A stretch of DNA of 64,000 nt from Bacteroidia bacterium. GTDB taxonomy: Bacteria; Bacteroidota; Bacteroidia; 2-12-FULL-35-15. The position numbers and the translations under genes are program-made. Within the stretch, counting starts at the first letter, position 1; every line of letters starts with the position of its first letter. This document shows, piece by piece, positions 17,053-26,313 of the stretch. The stretch is taken from the NCBI GenBank assembly GCA_020051175.1, contig JAGVJJ010000024.1:23643-87642 (forward strand), in the 5' to 3' direction. Below the pieces are notes generated by a model that was given only the letters and a program-made list of their open reading frames with translations, did not search any database and was not told where the DNA came from.

Positions 17053-20000
17053 TTATTCACCAATTACCGGCTTTAGTGCTGTAATAGCATCATCCACAGA
17101 TTTAATATTCTCAAATGAAAGCGAAAGTTTACCATTCGTTTCTTTCATTTTACAAATGCGTTGGTTCTGCTGAACAAACTTCAGCACTTTTGTAAACGTT
17201 TCGCTCTGGTAGTAAGGAGAATTGGCATTCGGGACAAAATAACCAACCAAACGGTTGTTTTTTAATAGCAATTTTTCAAAACCTATTTCCATGGCCAGCC
17301 ATCGTAAGCGAATGGTATGAATCAGTTCTATCGTAGGTTCCGGAACCGGACCAAAACGATCGTTCAGGTTAGATTCAAATTTTACCAGTTCCGCTTCCTC
17401 CTTTGAATCGTTAAGTTCACGGTACAGGTGAAGGCGTTCTGTAATGTTATTTACATAGGTATCCGGGATAAGGATTTCCATATCTGTGTCAATGGCGCAA
17501 TCATTTACATATACAGCGTGTTTATTCCCGGTATACTTGTGCGTGCCACCAACAGTAGTATCCCTGAGCTCTTCGTGCTCCATGCGAAGCTCCATGATAG
17601 CTTCGTCCAGTATTTTCTGGTACATTTCAAAACCTATTTCATTGATAAAACCGCTTTGTTCGCCTCCTAACAGGTTTCCAGCCCCGCGTATATCAAGGTC
17701 ACGCATAGCGATATTGAAACCACTGCCCAAATCAGAAAATTCTTCAATCGCTTTTAAGCGCTTTCGGGCTTCCGGTGTAAGCAAAGAAACAGGAGTAGTA
17801 AGCAGGTAACAAAATGCTTTTTTGTTGGAACGTCCTACGCGGCCACGCATCTGGTGAAGATCACTCAACCCGAACATGTGCGCCTGGTTAATAATGATTG
17901 TGTTTGCGTTTGAAATATCCAATCCTGATTCAATAATAGTAGTCGCAACAAGTACATCGTATTCCCCTTCCACAAAGCCAAGCATTACTTCCTCCAGCTT
18001 TTCTCCGTCCATCTGCCCATGACCAATAGCAACCTTCACATCCGGACATAAACGTGAGATCATGCCTGCAATGTCCATTATATTTTGCACTCTGTTGTGC
18101 ACAAAAAACACCTGCCCACCACGTGATACCTCAAACATAATAGCATCCCGTATGATTTCTTCATCGAAGGTGTGCAGCTCTGTCTGCACCGGGTAACGGT
18201 TGGGTGGGGGAGTACTGATAACAGATAAATCACGAGCACCCATCATGGAAAACTGTAACGTACGCGGGATAGGGGTTGCGGTGAGTGTAAGTGTATCAAT
18301 GTTTGCTTTTAAGGTTTTCAGTTTATCCTTAACACCCACTCCAAATTTTTGCTCTTCATCAATTATCATTAAACCCAAATCACGGAATTTCACACTTTTC
18401 CCTACAATGCCGTGTGTTCCAATCAGGATGTCTATTTCGCCTTTTTCCAGTTTCTCCAGGGTTTGCTTCTGCTCTTTGGCCGACTTAAAACGGTTGATGT
18501 AGTCGACCTTGCAAGGAAAATCTTTTAAACGCTCTTTAAATGTTTTATAATGCTGTAAGGCAAGAATGGTAGTAGGTACGAGCACTGCTACCTGTTTGCT
18601 GTCACAAACTGCTTTAAAAGCCGCACGAACAGCAACCTCCGTTTTTCCAAAACCCACATCGCCACACACTAGTCTGTCCATTGGCCATTCGCTCTCCATA
18701 TCTTTTTTGAAATCTGAAGTAGCCTTTATCTGGTCAGGGGTGTCTTCATAAATAAAAGATGCTTCCAGCTCGTTTTGCAAATAGCTGTCGTGGCTAAATT
18801 GGAAGCCTTTAAGTGCCTTGCGTTTAGCATACAGTTGAATCAAATCGTATGCAAGCTCTTTTACACGTTTTTTTGTTTTTTGCTTTAATGTGGCCCAGGC
18901 ATTGGTTCCAAGCTTATTTATTTTAGGTTCGGTGCCTTCCTTACCGGAATATTTAGCAATGCGGTGCAAAGAGTGTATGCTGATGTTTACCACATCATAG
19001 TCTTTATATACAAGACGTATGGTCTCCTGTGTTTTTCCGTTTACTTCAATGGTTTCAAGTCCTCCATAACGGCCTACGCCATAATCAATGTGTGTGATGT
19101 AGTCGCCAGGGTTGAGGCCCTTTAGTTCTTTCAGGGTGAGGGCCTCATTTTTTTTGTTGAAGCTGTTTTTTAAACGGAAACGGTGATACCGGTCGAAGAT
19201 TTGGTGATCGGTATAACAGGCCAGCTTCAGATCATTATCAATAAAACCTTCGTGTATTGATAATAAAATGGGGGTAAACAACTCTGGCTCTCCGCTTTTT
19301 TTAGGAGAAATATCATCAAAAATTTTGTAGAGCCTCTCTATCTGTTTTGCTGTATCTGAAAAAATGATATTTGTAAGCCTGTTACGGATATTGCTTTTTA
19401 AATTATCGTTCAGGAAAGCGAAATTTTTGTTGAAGCTGGGCTGCGGGGAAAAATTATAAGAAATAGTTTTTCCCGCTGAAAGTGCCGACTGCCTGCCAAA
19501 TTCCACAGTCGAAAATTGCAGCACTTGTTTTGTAAAAGTATCTTTATCTATGTATAGCTCTTTAGGTTCCAGATGTTCAATTACCGCATCCAGCTTATTG
19601 TATTCCGTTTCAGCAAAAGAGTAGGCTTTTTCAATACGATCGATCGTTAGTTGAAAATCATTGAGCCAGATTACAGAATTATCAGGAATAAATTCCAGGA
19701 ATGTCTGTCTGCTTTCTTTCAGTAATTTGGTCTGAACATTGGGAATAATGGTGCAATGCACCAATTGTTGAACAGATAGCTGAGAGGTGGCATCAAAGCT
19801 GCGGATGGAATCCACTTCATTCCCCAAAAATTCAACACGGTAAGGATTATCATTTGAAAAGGAATACATATCCACAATGCCTCCACGTATGGAGAACTGT
19901 CCCGGTTCAATCACATAGTCAACTCTGTCGAAGCCATATTCAATCAGCACATCAGCAATAAAATCGATGGAGATTTTTTCTCCTTGCTTTATTTCCAACG

Positions 20001-20424
20001 TGTTTTTAGTAAGATGCGACTTGGTAACAACCTTTTCTGTAAGTGCCTCCGGGTAAGTAACAATACAAATGTGCTTTTTGCCGATGTTGATTTTGTTTAG
20101 CACTTCGGCTCTTAAAAGAATATTGGCATTGTCAATTTCTTCGTGTTGATAAGGCATCCGGTAGGAGGCAGGGAAAAACAGTACTTGTTCCTGTCCCAGT
20201 AAATTTTCAAGATCATTGAGGAAATAGGCCGCTTCTTCTTTATCACTAAGTATTAAAAGACTGGCTTTGTAAATGTGCTGATGTGCCGCAGCAGCAATAA
20301 AAGATGCACCAGACCCAATTACTCCTTTCAGACGCACGCGCGTAGCATCCCCGGCCAATTCGGAGCATAGCAGGGAATTGTTAGATGACTCACTGTATTT
20401 GCGTAAAATATCCTCTTTTGTCAC
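17053..20424 (-). CDS. mfd: Transcription-repair coupling factor
   Basis: This 1123-residue protein has the full Mfd layout. The UvrB-homology N-terminal domains carry YRMPYQHEEIDNANILLRAE and FSIRGGIVDMYS. An RNA-polymerase-interaction domain is at about 480-560 (GDYITHIDYGVGRYGG). The SF2 translocase follows, with Walker A GDVGFGKTEVA, the DEEQ box (MIIDEEQKFG), ATPIPRTLQ, and HQMRGRVGRSNKKAFCYLL. The C-terminal TRCF domain ends at the stop. It displaces stalled RNA polymerase and recruits UvrA. It stands alone on the minus strand. Confidence 0.98.
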   Translation of the reverse strand: MTKEDILRKYSESSNNSLLCSELAGDATRVRLKGVIGSGASFIAAAAHQHIYKASLLILSDKEEAAYFLNDLENLLGQEQVLFFPASYRMPYQHEEIDNANILLRAEVLNKINIGKKHICIVTYPEALTEKVVTKSHLTKNTLEIKQGEKISIDFIADVLIEYGFDRVDYVIEPGQFSIRGGIVDMYSFSNDNPYRVEFLGNEVDSIRSFDATSQLSVQQLVHCTIIPNVQTKLLKESRQTFLEFIPDNSVIWLNDFQLTIDRIEKAYSFAETEYNKLDAVIEHLEPKELYIDKDTFTKQVLQFSTVEFGRQSALSAGKTISYNFSPQPSFNKNFAFLNDNLKSNIRNRLTNIIFSDTAKQIERLYKIFDDISPKKSGEPELFTPILLSIHEGFIDNDLKLACYTDHQIFDRYHRFRLKNSFNKKNEALTLKELKGLNPGDYITHIDYGVGRYGGLETIEVNGKTQETIRLVYKDYDVVNISIHSLHRIAKYSGKEGTEPKINKLGTNAWATLKQKTKKRVKELAYDLIQLYAKRKALKGFQFSHDSYLQNELEASFIYEDTPDQIKATSDFKKDMESEWPMDRLVCGDVGFGKTEVAVRAAFKAVCDSKQVAVLVPTTILALQHYKTFKERLKDFPCKVDYINRFKSAKEQKQTLEKLEKGEIDILIGTHGIVGKSVKFRDLGLMIIDEEQKFGVGVKDKLKTLKANIDTLTLTATPIPRTLQFSMMGARDLSVISTPPPNRYPVQTELHTFDEEIIRDAIMFEVSRGGQVFFVHNRVQNIMDIAGMISRLCPDVKVAIGHGQMDGEKLEEVMLGFVEGEYDVLVATTIIESGLDISNANTIIINQAHMFGLSDLHQMRGRVGRSNKKAFCYLLTTPVSLLTPEARKRLKAIEEFSDLGSGFNIAMRDLDIRGAGNLLGGEQSGFINEIGFEMYQKILDEAIMELRMEHEELRDTTVGGTHKYTGNKHAVYVNDCAIDTDMEILIPDTYVNNITERLHLYRELNDSKEEAELVKFESNLNDRFGPVPEPTIELIHTIRLRWLAMEIGFEKLLLKNNRLVGYFVPNANSPYYQSETFTKVLKFVQQNQRICKMKETNGKLSLSFENIKSVDDAITALKPVIGE

Positions 20425-20547
20425 GGATTCTGAATACGAATAACAAATATACTACGAATAGCCGCTTGGAATCACGAATTTTGGAGTAATTACGGATTGT
20501 AAGCTTTGAACAAGCTATTCTATCCAATGTGTGATATTAAAATAATA

Positions 20548-20595
20548 AGCCACAGATTCACAGAACTGTGTATGAAAATCTGTGAATCTGTGGCT
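20548..20595. repeat. 16-bp perfect inverted repeat, possible terminator
   Basis: Arms 20548-20563 and 20580-20595 (AGCCACAGATTCACAG and its complement) enclose a 16-base loop. It lies between the FAD oxidoreductase gene, which ends toward it on the minus strand, and mfd. No T-run follows, so an extragenic repeat is as likely as a terminator. The CACAG/CTGTG wording resembles repeats dispersed in many Bacteroidota genomes. Confidence 0.75.
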
Positions 20596-20627
20596 ATGAA
20601 TAATAGAATCAGCAAGACTATCTATTA

Positions 20628-21689
20628 TTATTTAAACCTTTCAATATCCACTTCCTTATTCATAGGGGTCGAGTTTTCAAGGTAATCAGCAAATTGTTGG
20701 GCGAAATAAGGTGCCAGCATTACCCCTTTTGTACCAAGGCCATTAAAAATGCCCAGGGATGGATAATCCGGATGCAGTCCAATCAGTGGCCTGCGGTCTT
20801 TCACTGTTGGACGTATCCCTGCCTGGTGATCAATTATTTCAAATGGTACTTTTAACAATTTACTGAGCTGATCAATAAGAAATAATTTTCCTTTTTCTGT
20901 GGGTGTTTCAGTGAGATCTTCCCATTCATAGGTTGCACCTACTTTGTAAAGCCCCTCACCTAAGGGCAAAATAAAAACACCTTTGTTGAGGACTTTGGAC
21001 GCTACATTTTGCAGGTGGAGCTCTGGAATGCGGACAGTAAGCGTTTCTCCTTTTGTAAGTTTAAATGGCAGCCAGCTGAAATAGGGGTTGCTGGTCGCTT
21101 TGTGTCCTTCGCAAAAAATTAATTTATTTGCTGTTATTCCTTTGTAGGTTATACTGTTTTCCGAAATGGTCAGCAAATCATAATTTATTTCTTCTTCAAG
21201 GAGAATATTGTTTGCTTTAAAGAAATTTCTTGACTCATCCAGGAACACGTTGGTGTCAATGTTTCCGGCTTCAACAACTTCTCCCGTTCCGATGCGGTTA
21301 TGAATAATATCTGTGAGGAAACCTGTTTCAATTGTTTTACTTAAGTATTTACCAATATCTTCTCCGGTTTTCTTCAACCACAGCACTTTTTCATGCTCTT
21401 CAGAAAAAGGTTTTACAATATTTTTTTTGAAATAAAATTTTGCATTCAGAAGCTCTTGGGCCTTTGGGTAAAATTCATTCATATGGCCCAGCAATTCCTC
21501 TGCGAGCCAGCTTTTTACTAAGCGTTTAAATACAACCGGGTTATACAGGCCTGCAGCAACTTTTGATGTCTTCGACAAATCAGGTGAATCTATAATGGTA
21601 ATAGTTTTGTTTTGGTTTAATAAGGTGTGGGCAAGTATAGTACCTGCTAAACCTTGTCCGACAATGATATAATTCACTTGCTTGTTCAA
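20628..21689 (-). CDS. FAD-dependent oxidoreductase, DAO family
   Basis: This 353-residue protein has an N-terminal dinucleotide-binding motif (YIIVGQGLAGTILAHTLL, GxGxxG). The DAO-type substrate domain has GLYNPVVFKRLVKSWLAEE, GLYKVGATYEWEDLTE near residue 240 and a C-terminal IGLHPDYPSLGIFNGLGTKG. The fold is that of glycine oxidase and D-amino-acid oxidases or the C-terminal half of MnmC. The presence of a KTSKVAAGLYNPVVFKR segment favours MnmC-C-like enzymes, but the substrate is not certain. Confidence 0.85.
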   Translation of the reverse strand: MNKQVNYIIVGQGLAGTILAHTLLNQNKTITIIDSPDLSKTSKVAAGLYNPVVFKRLVKSWLAEELLGHMNEFYPKAQELLNAKFYFKKNIVKPFSEEHEKVLWLKKTGEDIGKYLSKTIETGFLTDIIHNRIGTGEVVEAGNIDTNVFLDESRNFFKANNILLEEEINYDLLTISENSITYKGITANKLIFCEGHKATSNPYFSWLPFKLTKGETLTVRIPELHLQNVASKVLNKGVFILPLGEGLYKVGATYEWEDLTETPTEKGKLFLIDQLSKLLKVPFEIIDHQAGIRPTVKDRRPLIGLHPDYPSLGIFNGLGTKGVMLAPYFAQQFADYLENSTPMNKEVDIERFK

Positions 21690-21696
21690 TTTTGAC

Positions 21697-21775
21697 TCTG
21701 TGTTACTCTGTGCTTTTCAGTTGCTCTGTGCTACTGTTACACAGAGTTAAAAAGAGTAGTCACGGAGGACCACAG
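21697..21775. repeat. CTCTGTG / CACAGAG extragenic repeat
   Basis: This stretch contains three CTCTGTG-like words, then ACACAGAG and CCACAGAG, so it can fold imperfectly on itself. It lies between two minus-strand genes and holds no reading frame worth calling. Similar CACAGAG/CACGGAG strings are dispersed in many Bacteroidota genomes. Confidence 0.6.
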
Positions 21776-21798
21776 AGAATTGTATATTGTATTATAAC

Positions 21799-21829
21799 AA
21801 AAACGTCCCGCAAGTTACGGGACGTTTTT
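21799..21829. terminator. Strong intrinsic terminator
   Basis: Arms AAAAACGTCCCG (21799-21810) and CGGGACGTTTTT (21818-21829) form a 12-bp stem with a 7-base loop. It lies 24 bases past the stop of the minus-strand T9SS esterase gene; the A/T flanks allow function on both strands. Confidence 0.9.
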
Positions 21830-21852
21830 CTGGATGGGCTTATTCGAAATAA

Positions 21853-23160
21853 CTATTCAAACATCACTTTTTTGCTGTATACCCTTCCTTCAGTCAGGAT
21901 ATTTACAGAGTACATGCCTTTTGGCAGGTTGTCCCTGTTTATTGTATAGCTTGAGGTCTTAATATTATTAGCAGTTTTAACACTACGCCCTAATGCATCA
22001 TAAACTTCGATGCTTACATTTTTGCCGTTAAACTCTTTTAAATCTACAGTAAATGCAGCTGTTGCCGGATTAGGGTAAACATTGATGCTTGCATCTTTTG
22101 CAGCAACGTCATTGATGCCAGTAACTTTTGCTGTGAAATTGCAATCCATAGCCGTGCCACACATGAAATGCTCAAGGAAAGTACGTACAAGACTTACTGT
22201 AGTATCGTAAAATGGTACTTCTGCTTCTGCAACGTGCTCGTTTACATAATATGTTCTGAAGCAATTTGTAATCCCCACCTCATTGGCTCTTGCAGCTACT
22301 GAAGCACTTCCATCAACAACCTGAATAGGGTAAGTGTTTGGAGGGCTTAGGTAAATCAATGAAGTTCCGTACGGCACAGTTCCATCACCTGTTGCATGTG
22401 TGCTGATTAAAGGAATATCGCCCTGGTCGATCCACGCTGTATCTGAAATAGCACCGGAGAGGTTGATAATGGCTTTTACCTTTGATGAATATCCCTGGTT
22501 CCCACTTAAGCCTTCGATGCCACCGTGCAAACCTTTTTGACCGGTCACACTTCCGGATGTTGTTCCGGTAGTATCAATATAGGTTGGAAATTCACTCCAT
22601 TGGTCCATGTAGCCCAAATGTAATGCGATAAAGCCTCCTGCCGAAATTCCACCAAAATATATGTTGTTCGTGTCAATCTTATAACTGTTGCTGTTTTCAA
22701 CTACATCTTTACGGAAATAACGTACTGCAGCTCTTCCATCATGAACGGCACGCATAACAGCTGCACCGGCATCGTTAGAGTCTGGTCCCGGGAAAGGCAA
22801 ATCTGTCATAAACAATCGGTAATCGATAGAGGCAGTTACATAACCCAGTTTTGCGAAATCAGTACAGATTTTTACCATCTCAGCATCCGCTTTGGATCCA
22901 CCTACAAAGCTTCCGGGGTGAGCCCAAACAATCAATGGACGAAGAGAAGCTGTATCTCCTTGTGGTTGATAAACATCCAGTTTCAAGGCCTGGGTGCTTC
23001 CGCTAAATGTGGTATTGCTTCCATAAGTAATGTTGCTGGTAACATCAGCGGCTGGAAAAACAAAATCATGATAGCGGCCTCCTGCACATTGTGCGTTTAG
23101 CTGGGTTGCCGAAGCAGCCAACAAACAGCTTCCGGTAATTAACGTGTAAATTTTTTTCAT
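21853..23160 (-). CDS. Secreted alpha/beta-hydrolase (carboxylesterase) with T9SS sorting domain
   Basis: This 435-residue protein has a signal peptide (MKKIYTLITGSCLLAASATQ, cleavage near LNAQ). The hydrolase domain carries VWAHPGSFVGGS, the nucleophile elbow FGGISAGGF, and an acid/His region around HATGDGTVPYGT and NEHVAEAEVPF. The final ~80 residues are a type A type IX sorting domain (VYPNPATAAFTVDLKEF to YSKKVMFE), so the enzyme is exported through the outer membrane and either released or surface-attached. The substrate, perhaps an ester-linked polysaccharide decoration or lipid, is not determined. Confidence 0.92.
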   Translation of the reverse strand: MKKIYTLITGSCLLAASATQLNAQCAGGRYHDFVFPAADVTSNITYGSNTTFSGSTQALKLDVYQPQGDTASLRPLIVWAHPGSFVGGSKADAEMVKICTDFAKLGYVTASIDYRLFMTDLPFPGPDSNDAGAAVMRAVHDGRAAVRYFRKDVVENSNSYKIDTNNIYFGGISAGGFIALHLGYMDQWSEFPTYIDTTGTTSGSVTGQKGLHGGIEGLSGNQGYSSKVKAIINLSGAISDTAWIDQGDIPLISTHATGDGTVPYGTSLIYLSPPNTYPIQVVDGSASVAARANEVGITNCFRTYYVNEHVAEAEVPFYDTTVSLVRTFLEHFMCGTAMDCNFTAKVTGINDVAAKDASINVYPNPATAAFTVDLKEFNGKNVSIEVYDALGRSVKTANNIKTSSYTINRDNLPKGMYSVNILTEGRVYSKKVMFE

Positions 23161-23315
23161 TGTAAAATAAAATTATTTGTATTGCAATAGAATTTAGTTC
23201 ATGCCCGCTCCTGATGAGTGCATCAGTTAAAGGTAATAAATATTATTTTGAAAAGCAAAATTGTTCAGCGAAATGTTAAGATAAGCTCCGGACCAGAGGA
23301 TAATAACGTTTTTTC

Positions 23316-23687
23316 TTAACCCTCAATAATAACGGTGGCAATGGCAGTTTCTTTGGTGTGGGAAAGAGACACGTGAATGGATTTGATTTTTTTTTCGATA
23401 AGGATTTCAGCAGTTGTGCCTGTTAAATGCAGCGTTGGTTTGCCCAAATCATCATTTTGAATCTCAACTTCATTAAAGGCAAGCCCCCCGCGCCAGCCCG
23501 TTCCCAACGCTTTAAAAAAGGCCTCCTTGGCTGCGAACCGCGCAGCAAAGCTCTCGTTTTTATGTGCCCTTGATTCGCAATACGCAATTTCTGCAGGAGA
23601 AAACACCCGTTCCTTAAAACGAATGTCTTCAACGCTCTTAGCGATACGTGCTACCTCAGCTATGTCGGTTCCTAATCCTAATATCAT
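23316..23687 (-). CDS. acpS: Holo-[acyl-carrier-protein] synthase
   Basis: This 123-residue protein has the usual AcpS length. It begins MILGLGTDIAEVARI, with the metal-binding Asp of GTDI, and continues with FAARFAAKEAFFKALGTG, holding the catalytic Glu-Lys pair, and ends VSLSHTKETAIATVIIEG. It transfers phosphopantetheine from CoA to ACP and so activates fatty-acid synthesis. It lies 60 bases downstream of hrpB on the same strand. Confidence 0.97.
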   Translation of the reverse strand: MILGLGTDIAEVARIAKSVEDIRFKERVFSPAEIAYCESRAHKNESFAARFAAKEAFFKALGTGWRGGLAFNEVEIQNDDLGKPTLHLTGTTAEILIEKKIKSIHVSLSHTKETAIATVIIEG

Positions 23688-23747
23688 ACGTTATAATCGT
23701 TCCGAAGCATAGAACTCTTAGTTATTTATAAAGATACAATATTAATG

Positions 23748-26240
23748 TTAATCAGTTCGCTTTTTCGCACCTCTCACAGCTTCAGCAGTCCACGGATCTT
23801 CCGGCCAGTGATGGCGTTTGTAGCGTATCCTGAGTTCCTTACGTACTTCCGGATAGGTGTTTTTCCAGAAGCTCTGCAGATCCTGGGTTATTTGTACCGG
23901 TTTATAGCCGGGTGAAAGCAGGTGCAACGTTACTTTTACACGCCCCTCGTTTACCATAGGTGTATTTAGCAGGCCGAACATTTCCTGTAATCTTACTGCC
24001 AACACAGGACTTGCGCCATCCGGACTATAAGTCAACGGGATTACAGAACCACTGGGGACATTAATTTTTGACGGTGCCAGCACATCCATTTGCTGTGCTT
24101 GTTGGTAATTAAGCAGTCCGGATAAGATTACATACAAATCCAACCGGTAAAAATCTTCAGTTTTTTTAACGTTGCTTAAATAAGGTGCAAGCCATTCTTC
24201 AAGGGTATTGAGTAGATGTGAGTCTGTAAGCTCTGGCCATTCCTCATTGGGCCTCCATGTTTTAAGGCTCTGCAGGCGCGCGCGCCAGTTGATAACCTGT
24301 TCTGTATGGTTAAAAATTCCCAGTCCCTCTTTTCTTACAACCTCACACAGCACTTTTATTCGTTCCTCTTCGGGAATATTTGCAAGCGGCTTGCTTTCCA
24401 GTATTATATCGCCAATGCGCTTTTCCCTGCGTGTGAGCAGGATGCCGTTTTGCGCATCCCATGAAACCACATCTTTTTCTGTAGCCAGGTGATAAATGTC
24501 ATCAGGGCTAAGCGGGGCAGCAAGAAAAATTTTTCCTTCGTTTGTTCCGGCATCCATGTGTGCAATTGCAAGATAAGGCTCATGGCTCAGTGGATCGTGG
24601 TCATTTATTTTAGCAATTTTACCATTCGATAAGCGGTAGCGGTGGCTCTGTTCCCTTTGTTTGGCAATGCGTTCAGGGTAGCCGGCTGCAATAAGCCTGC
24701 CTGCTTCCTGATCAATAGGGGCTGTATTATCCACGCTTATTGAAAAATATTTTCTCCATTGTGAAGCAAGCCGCTCAATGCGTTCCAGTATTCCCTTATC
24801 GGCAAAAGTATATTCTTTGTTTCTCCACTTCCTTAAAGCTTCTATGCGTAATGTAAGATTGGCACCGGATTCCTTTGGTAGCGGGTCGCGTTCTTCAAGA
24901 ACAGCCGCTATGTCTGTGGCCAGGGATATCAGCCCTGCTTGTTCTGCCTCTACCAGGAGATGGGCTATGCGCGGATGTGTGGGCAGCCGGAGCAGCTGTT
25001 TCCCATGTTTGCTGATACCCGAGTCATCTAAGGCCCCAATATTGTTCAGCAGTTCGCGGGCCTGGTTCACGGCTGCAGTTGGCGGAGGGTTCAGCCAGGC
25101 AAGGGTGTTCATGTTGTTTATTCCCCATTGTGCCAGTTCAATCAGGGTAGGGGCCAAATCGGCCTCTAATATTTCAGGTATCCTGTGCGGCTGAAGGTGC
25201 TGCTGCTGTGCCTCGTGCCATAAACGGTAGCAAACGCCAGCAGATGTACGTCCAGCCCTGCCCGCACGTTGTGCTGCCATATCTTGCGTAACACGCGCTG
25301 TATCAAGACGGGTAAGGCCTGTTTTGGGGTCAAATCGCGGAAGCTTGCAATAGCCGCTATCCACCACTACTTTAATCCCTTCAATTGTTAAGCTGGTTTC
25401 GGCTATGGAAGTGGCCAACACAACTTTTCTTTTACCATGAGGGTTCGCAATCAGTGCTTCCTGTTGCTTTTGTTGTGGAAGGTCACCAAACAGAGGATGA
25501 ATGCTGATACTTGCCGTATGTGATGAATACTCCTGTTCCAGCAAATCCTGTGTACGTTGTATCTCTCCCGCACCAGGCAAAAAAGCAAGTATGTCGCCTG
25601 TTTCAGCTGCAATCGCTTTGCAGATGGCTTTAGCCATTTGCTGCTGCAATGTTGCTGTGGTATCAGCCGGTATGTAGTGAAATGAGATGGGATATTGCCT
25701 TCCCTGGCTTGTAACAATGGGCGCATTGCCAAGCAGTGATGATAGCTTTTCCCCGTCAAGTGTTGCTGACATGATAAGGATCCGCAAATCTTCTCTTAGC
25801 ACCTGCTGTATCTCACGGCAAAGGGCCAGAGCCAGATCGGCATGTAAGCTGCGTTCATGAAACTCATCGAAAATAACCATTCCCACACCTTCCAGTGTAT
25901 TGTCCTGCTGGAGCATACGTGTGAGAATCCCTTCTGTAAGAACTTCAATGCGTGTATTCTTGCCGACTTTATTATCAAACCGTATCCTGTATCCAACGCT
26001 TTCACCAACAGTTTCATCCATCAGTGACGACATTCGTGCAGCCACTGCTTTTGCTGCCAGCCTTCTGGGTTCCAGCATCACGATTTTTTTATTCCCCAGC
26101 CAGGGTTCGTTTAAAAGCTGAAGCGGAAGGATAGTACTCTTTCCGGCTCCCGGAGGGGCCTGCAAAATAAGGGTATTTGAAAAGGAAAGCTTTTGTTTTA
26201 GTTCAGGTATTATTTCCTGAATGGGAAATTGTTCTGCCAT
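23748..26240 (-). CDS. hrpB: ATP-dependent helicase HrpB (DEAH/SF2)
   Basis: Taking the ATG at 26240 (MAEQFPIQEIIPELK) as start gives 830 residues, the usual HrpB size. Walker A is APPGAGKSTILPLQL, Walker B is VIFDEFHERSLHADL, the SAT motif is MSATLDG, and the second RecA domain has TSIAETSLTIEG and QRAGRAGRTSAGVCYRLW. The long C-terminal region with EDPWTAEAVRGAKKR is characteristic of HrpB. These proteins resemble eukaryotic DEAH RNA helicases; their bacterial role is poorly defined. Confidence 0.95.
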   Translation of the reverse strand: MAEQFPIQEIIPELKQKLSFSNTLILQAPPGAGKSTILPLQLLNEPWLGNKKIVMLEPRRLAAKAVAARMSSLMDETVGESVGYRIRFDNKVGKNTRIEVLTEGILTRMLQQDNTLEGVGMVIFDEFHERSLHADLALALCREIQQVLREDLRILIMSATLDGEKLSSLLGNAPIVTSQGRQYPISFHYIPADTTATLQQQMAKAICKAIAAETGDILAFLPGAGEIQRTQDLLEQEYSSHTASISIHPLFGDLPQQKQQEALIANPHGKRKVVLATSIAETSLTIEGIKVVVDSGYCKLPRFDPKTGLTRLDTARVTQDMAAQRAGRAGRTSAGVCYRLWHEAQQQHLQPHRIPEILEADLAPTLIELAQWGINNMNTLAWLNPPPTAAVNQARELLNNIGALDDSGISKHGKQLLRLPTHPRIAHLLVEAEQAGLISLATDIAAVLEERDPLPKESGANLTLRIEALRKWRNKEYTFADKGILERIERLASQWRKYFSISVDNTAPIDQEAGRLIAAGYPERIAKQREQSHRYRLSNGKIAKINDHDPLSHEPYLAIAHMDAGTNEGKIFLAAPLSPDDIYHLATEKDVVSWDAQNGILLTRREKRIGDIILESKPLANIPEEERIKVLCEVVRKEGLGIFNHTEQVINWRARLQSLKTWRPNEEWPELTDSHLLNTLEEWLAPYLSNVKKTEDFYRLDLYVILSGLLNYQQAQQMDVLAPSKINVPSGSVIPLTYSPDGASPVLAVRLQEMFGLLNTPMVNEGRVKVTLHLLSPGYKPVQITQDLQSFWKNTYPEVRKELRIRYKRHHWPEDPWTAEAVRGAKKRTD

Positions 26241-26267
26241 GAATAATAGAGCTAAAAAGAACAAAAC

Positions 26268-26307
26268 CACAATGTTTTGTTGAACAACAATTCAACAAAA
26301 CATTGTG
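26268..26307 (-). terminator. 17-bp hairpin, probable terminator of the ABC transporter gene
   Basis: Arms at 26268-26284 and 26291-26307 are perfectly complementary over 17 bases (CACAATGTTTTGTTGAA and its complement), with a 6-base loop. It lies seven bases beyond the stop of the 1032-residue transporter gene, and T-rich sequence follows on the minus strand. Confidence 0.82.
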
Positions 26308-26313
26308 TTCCTG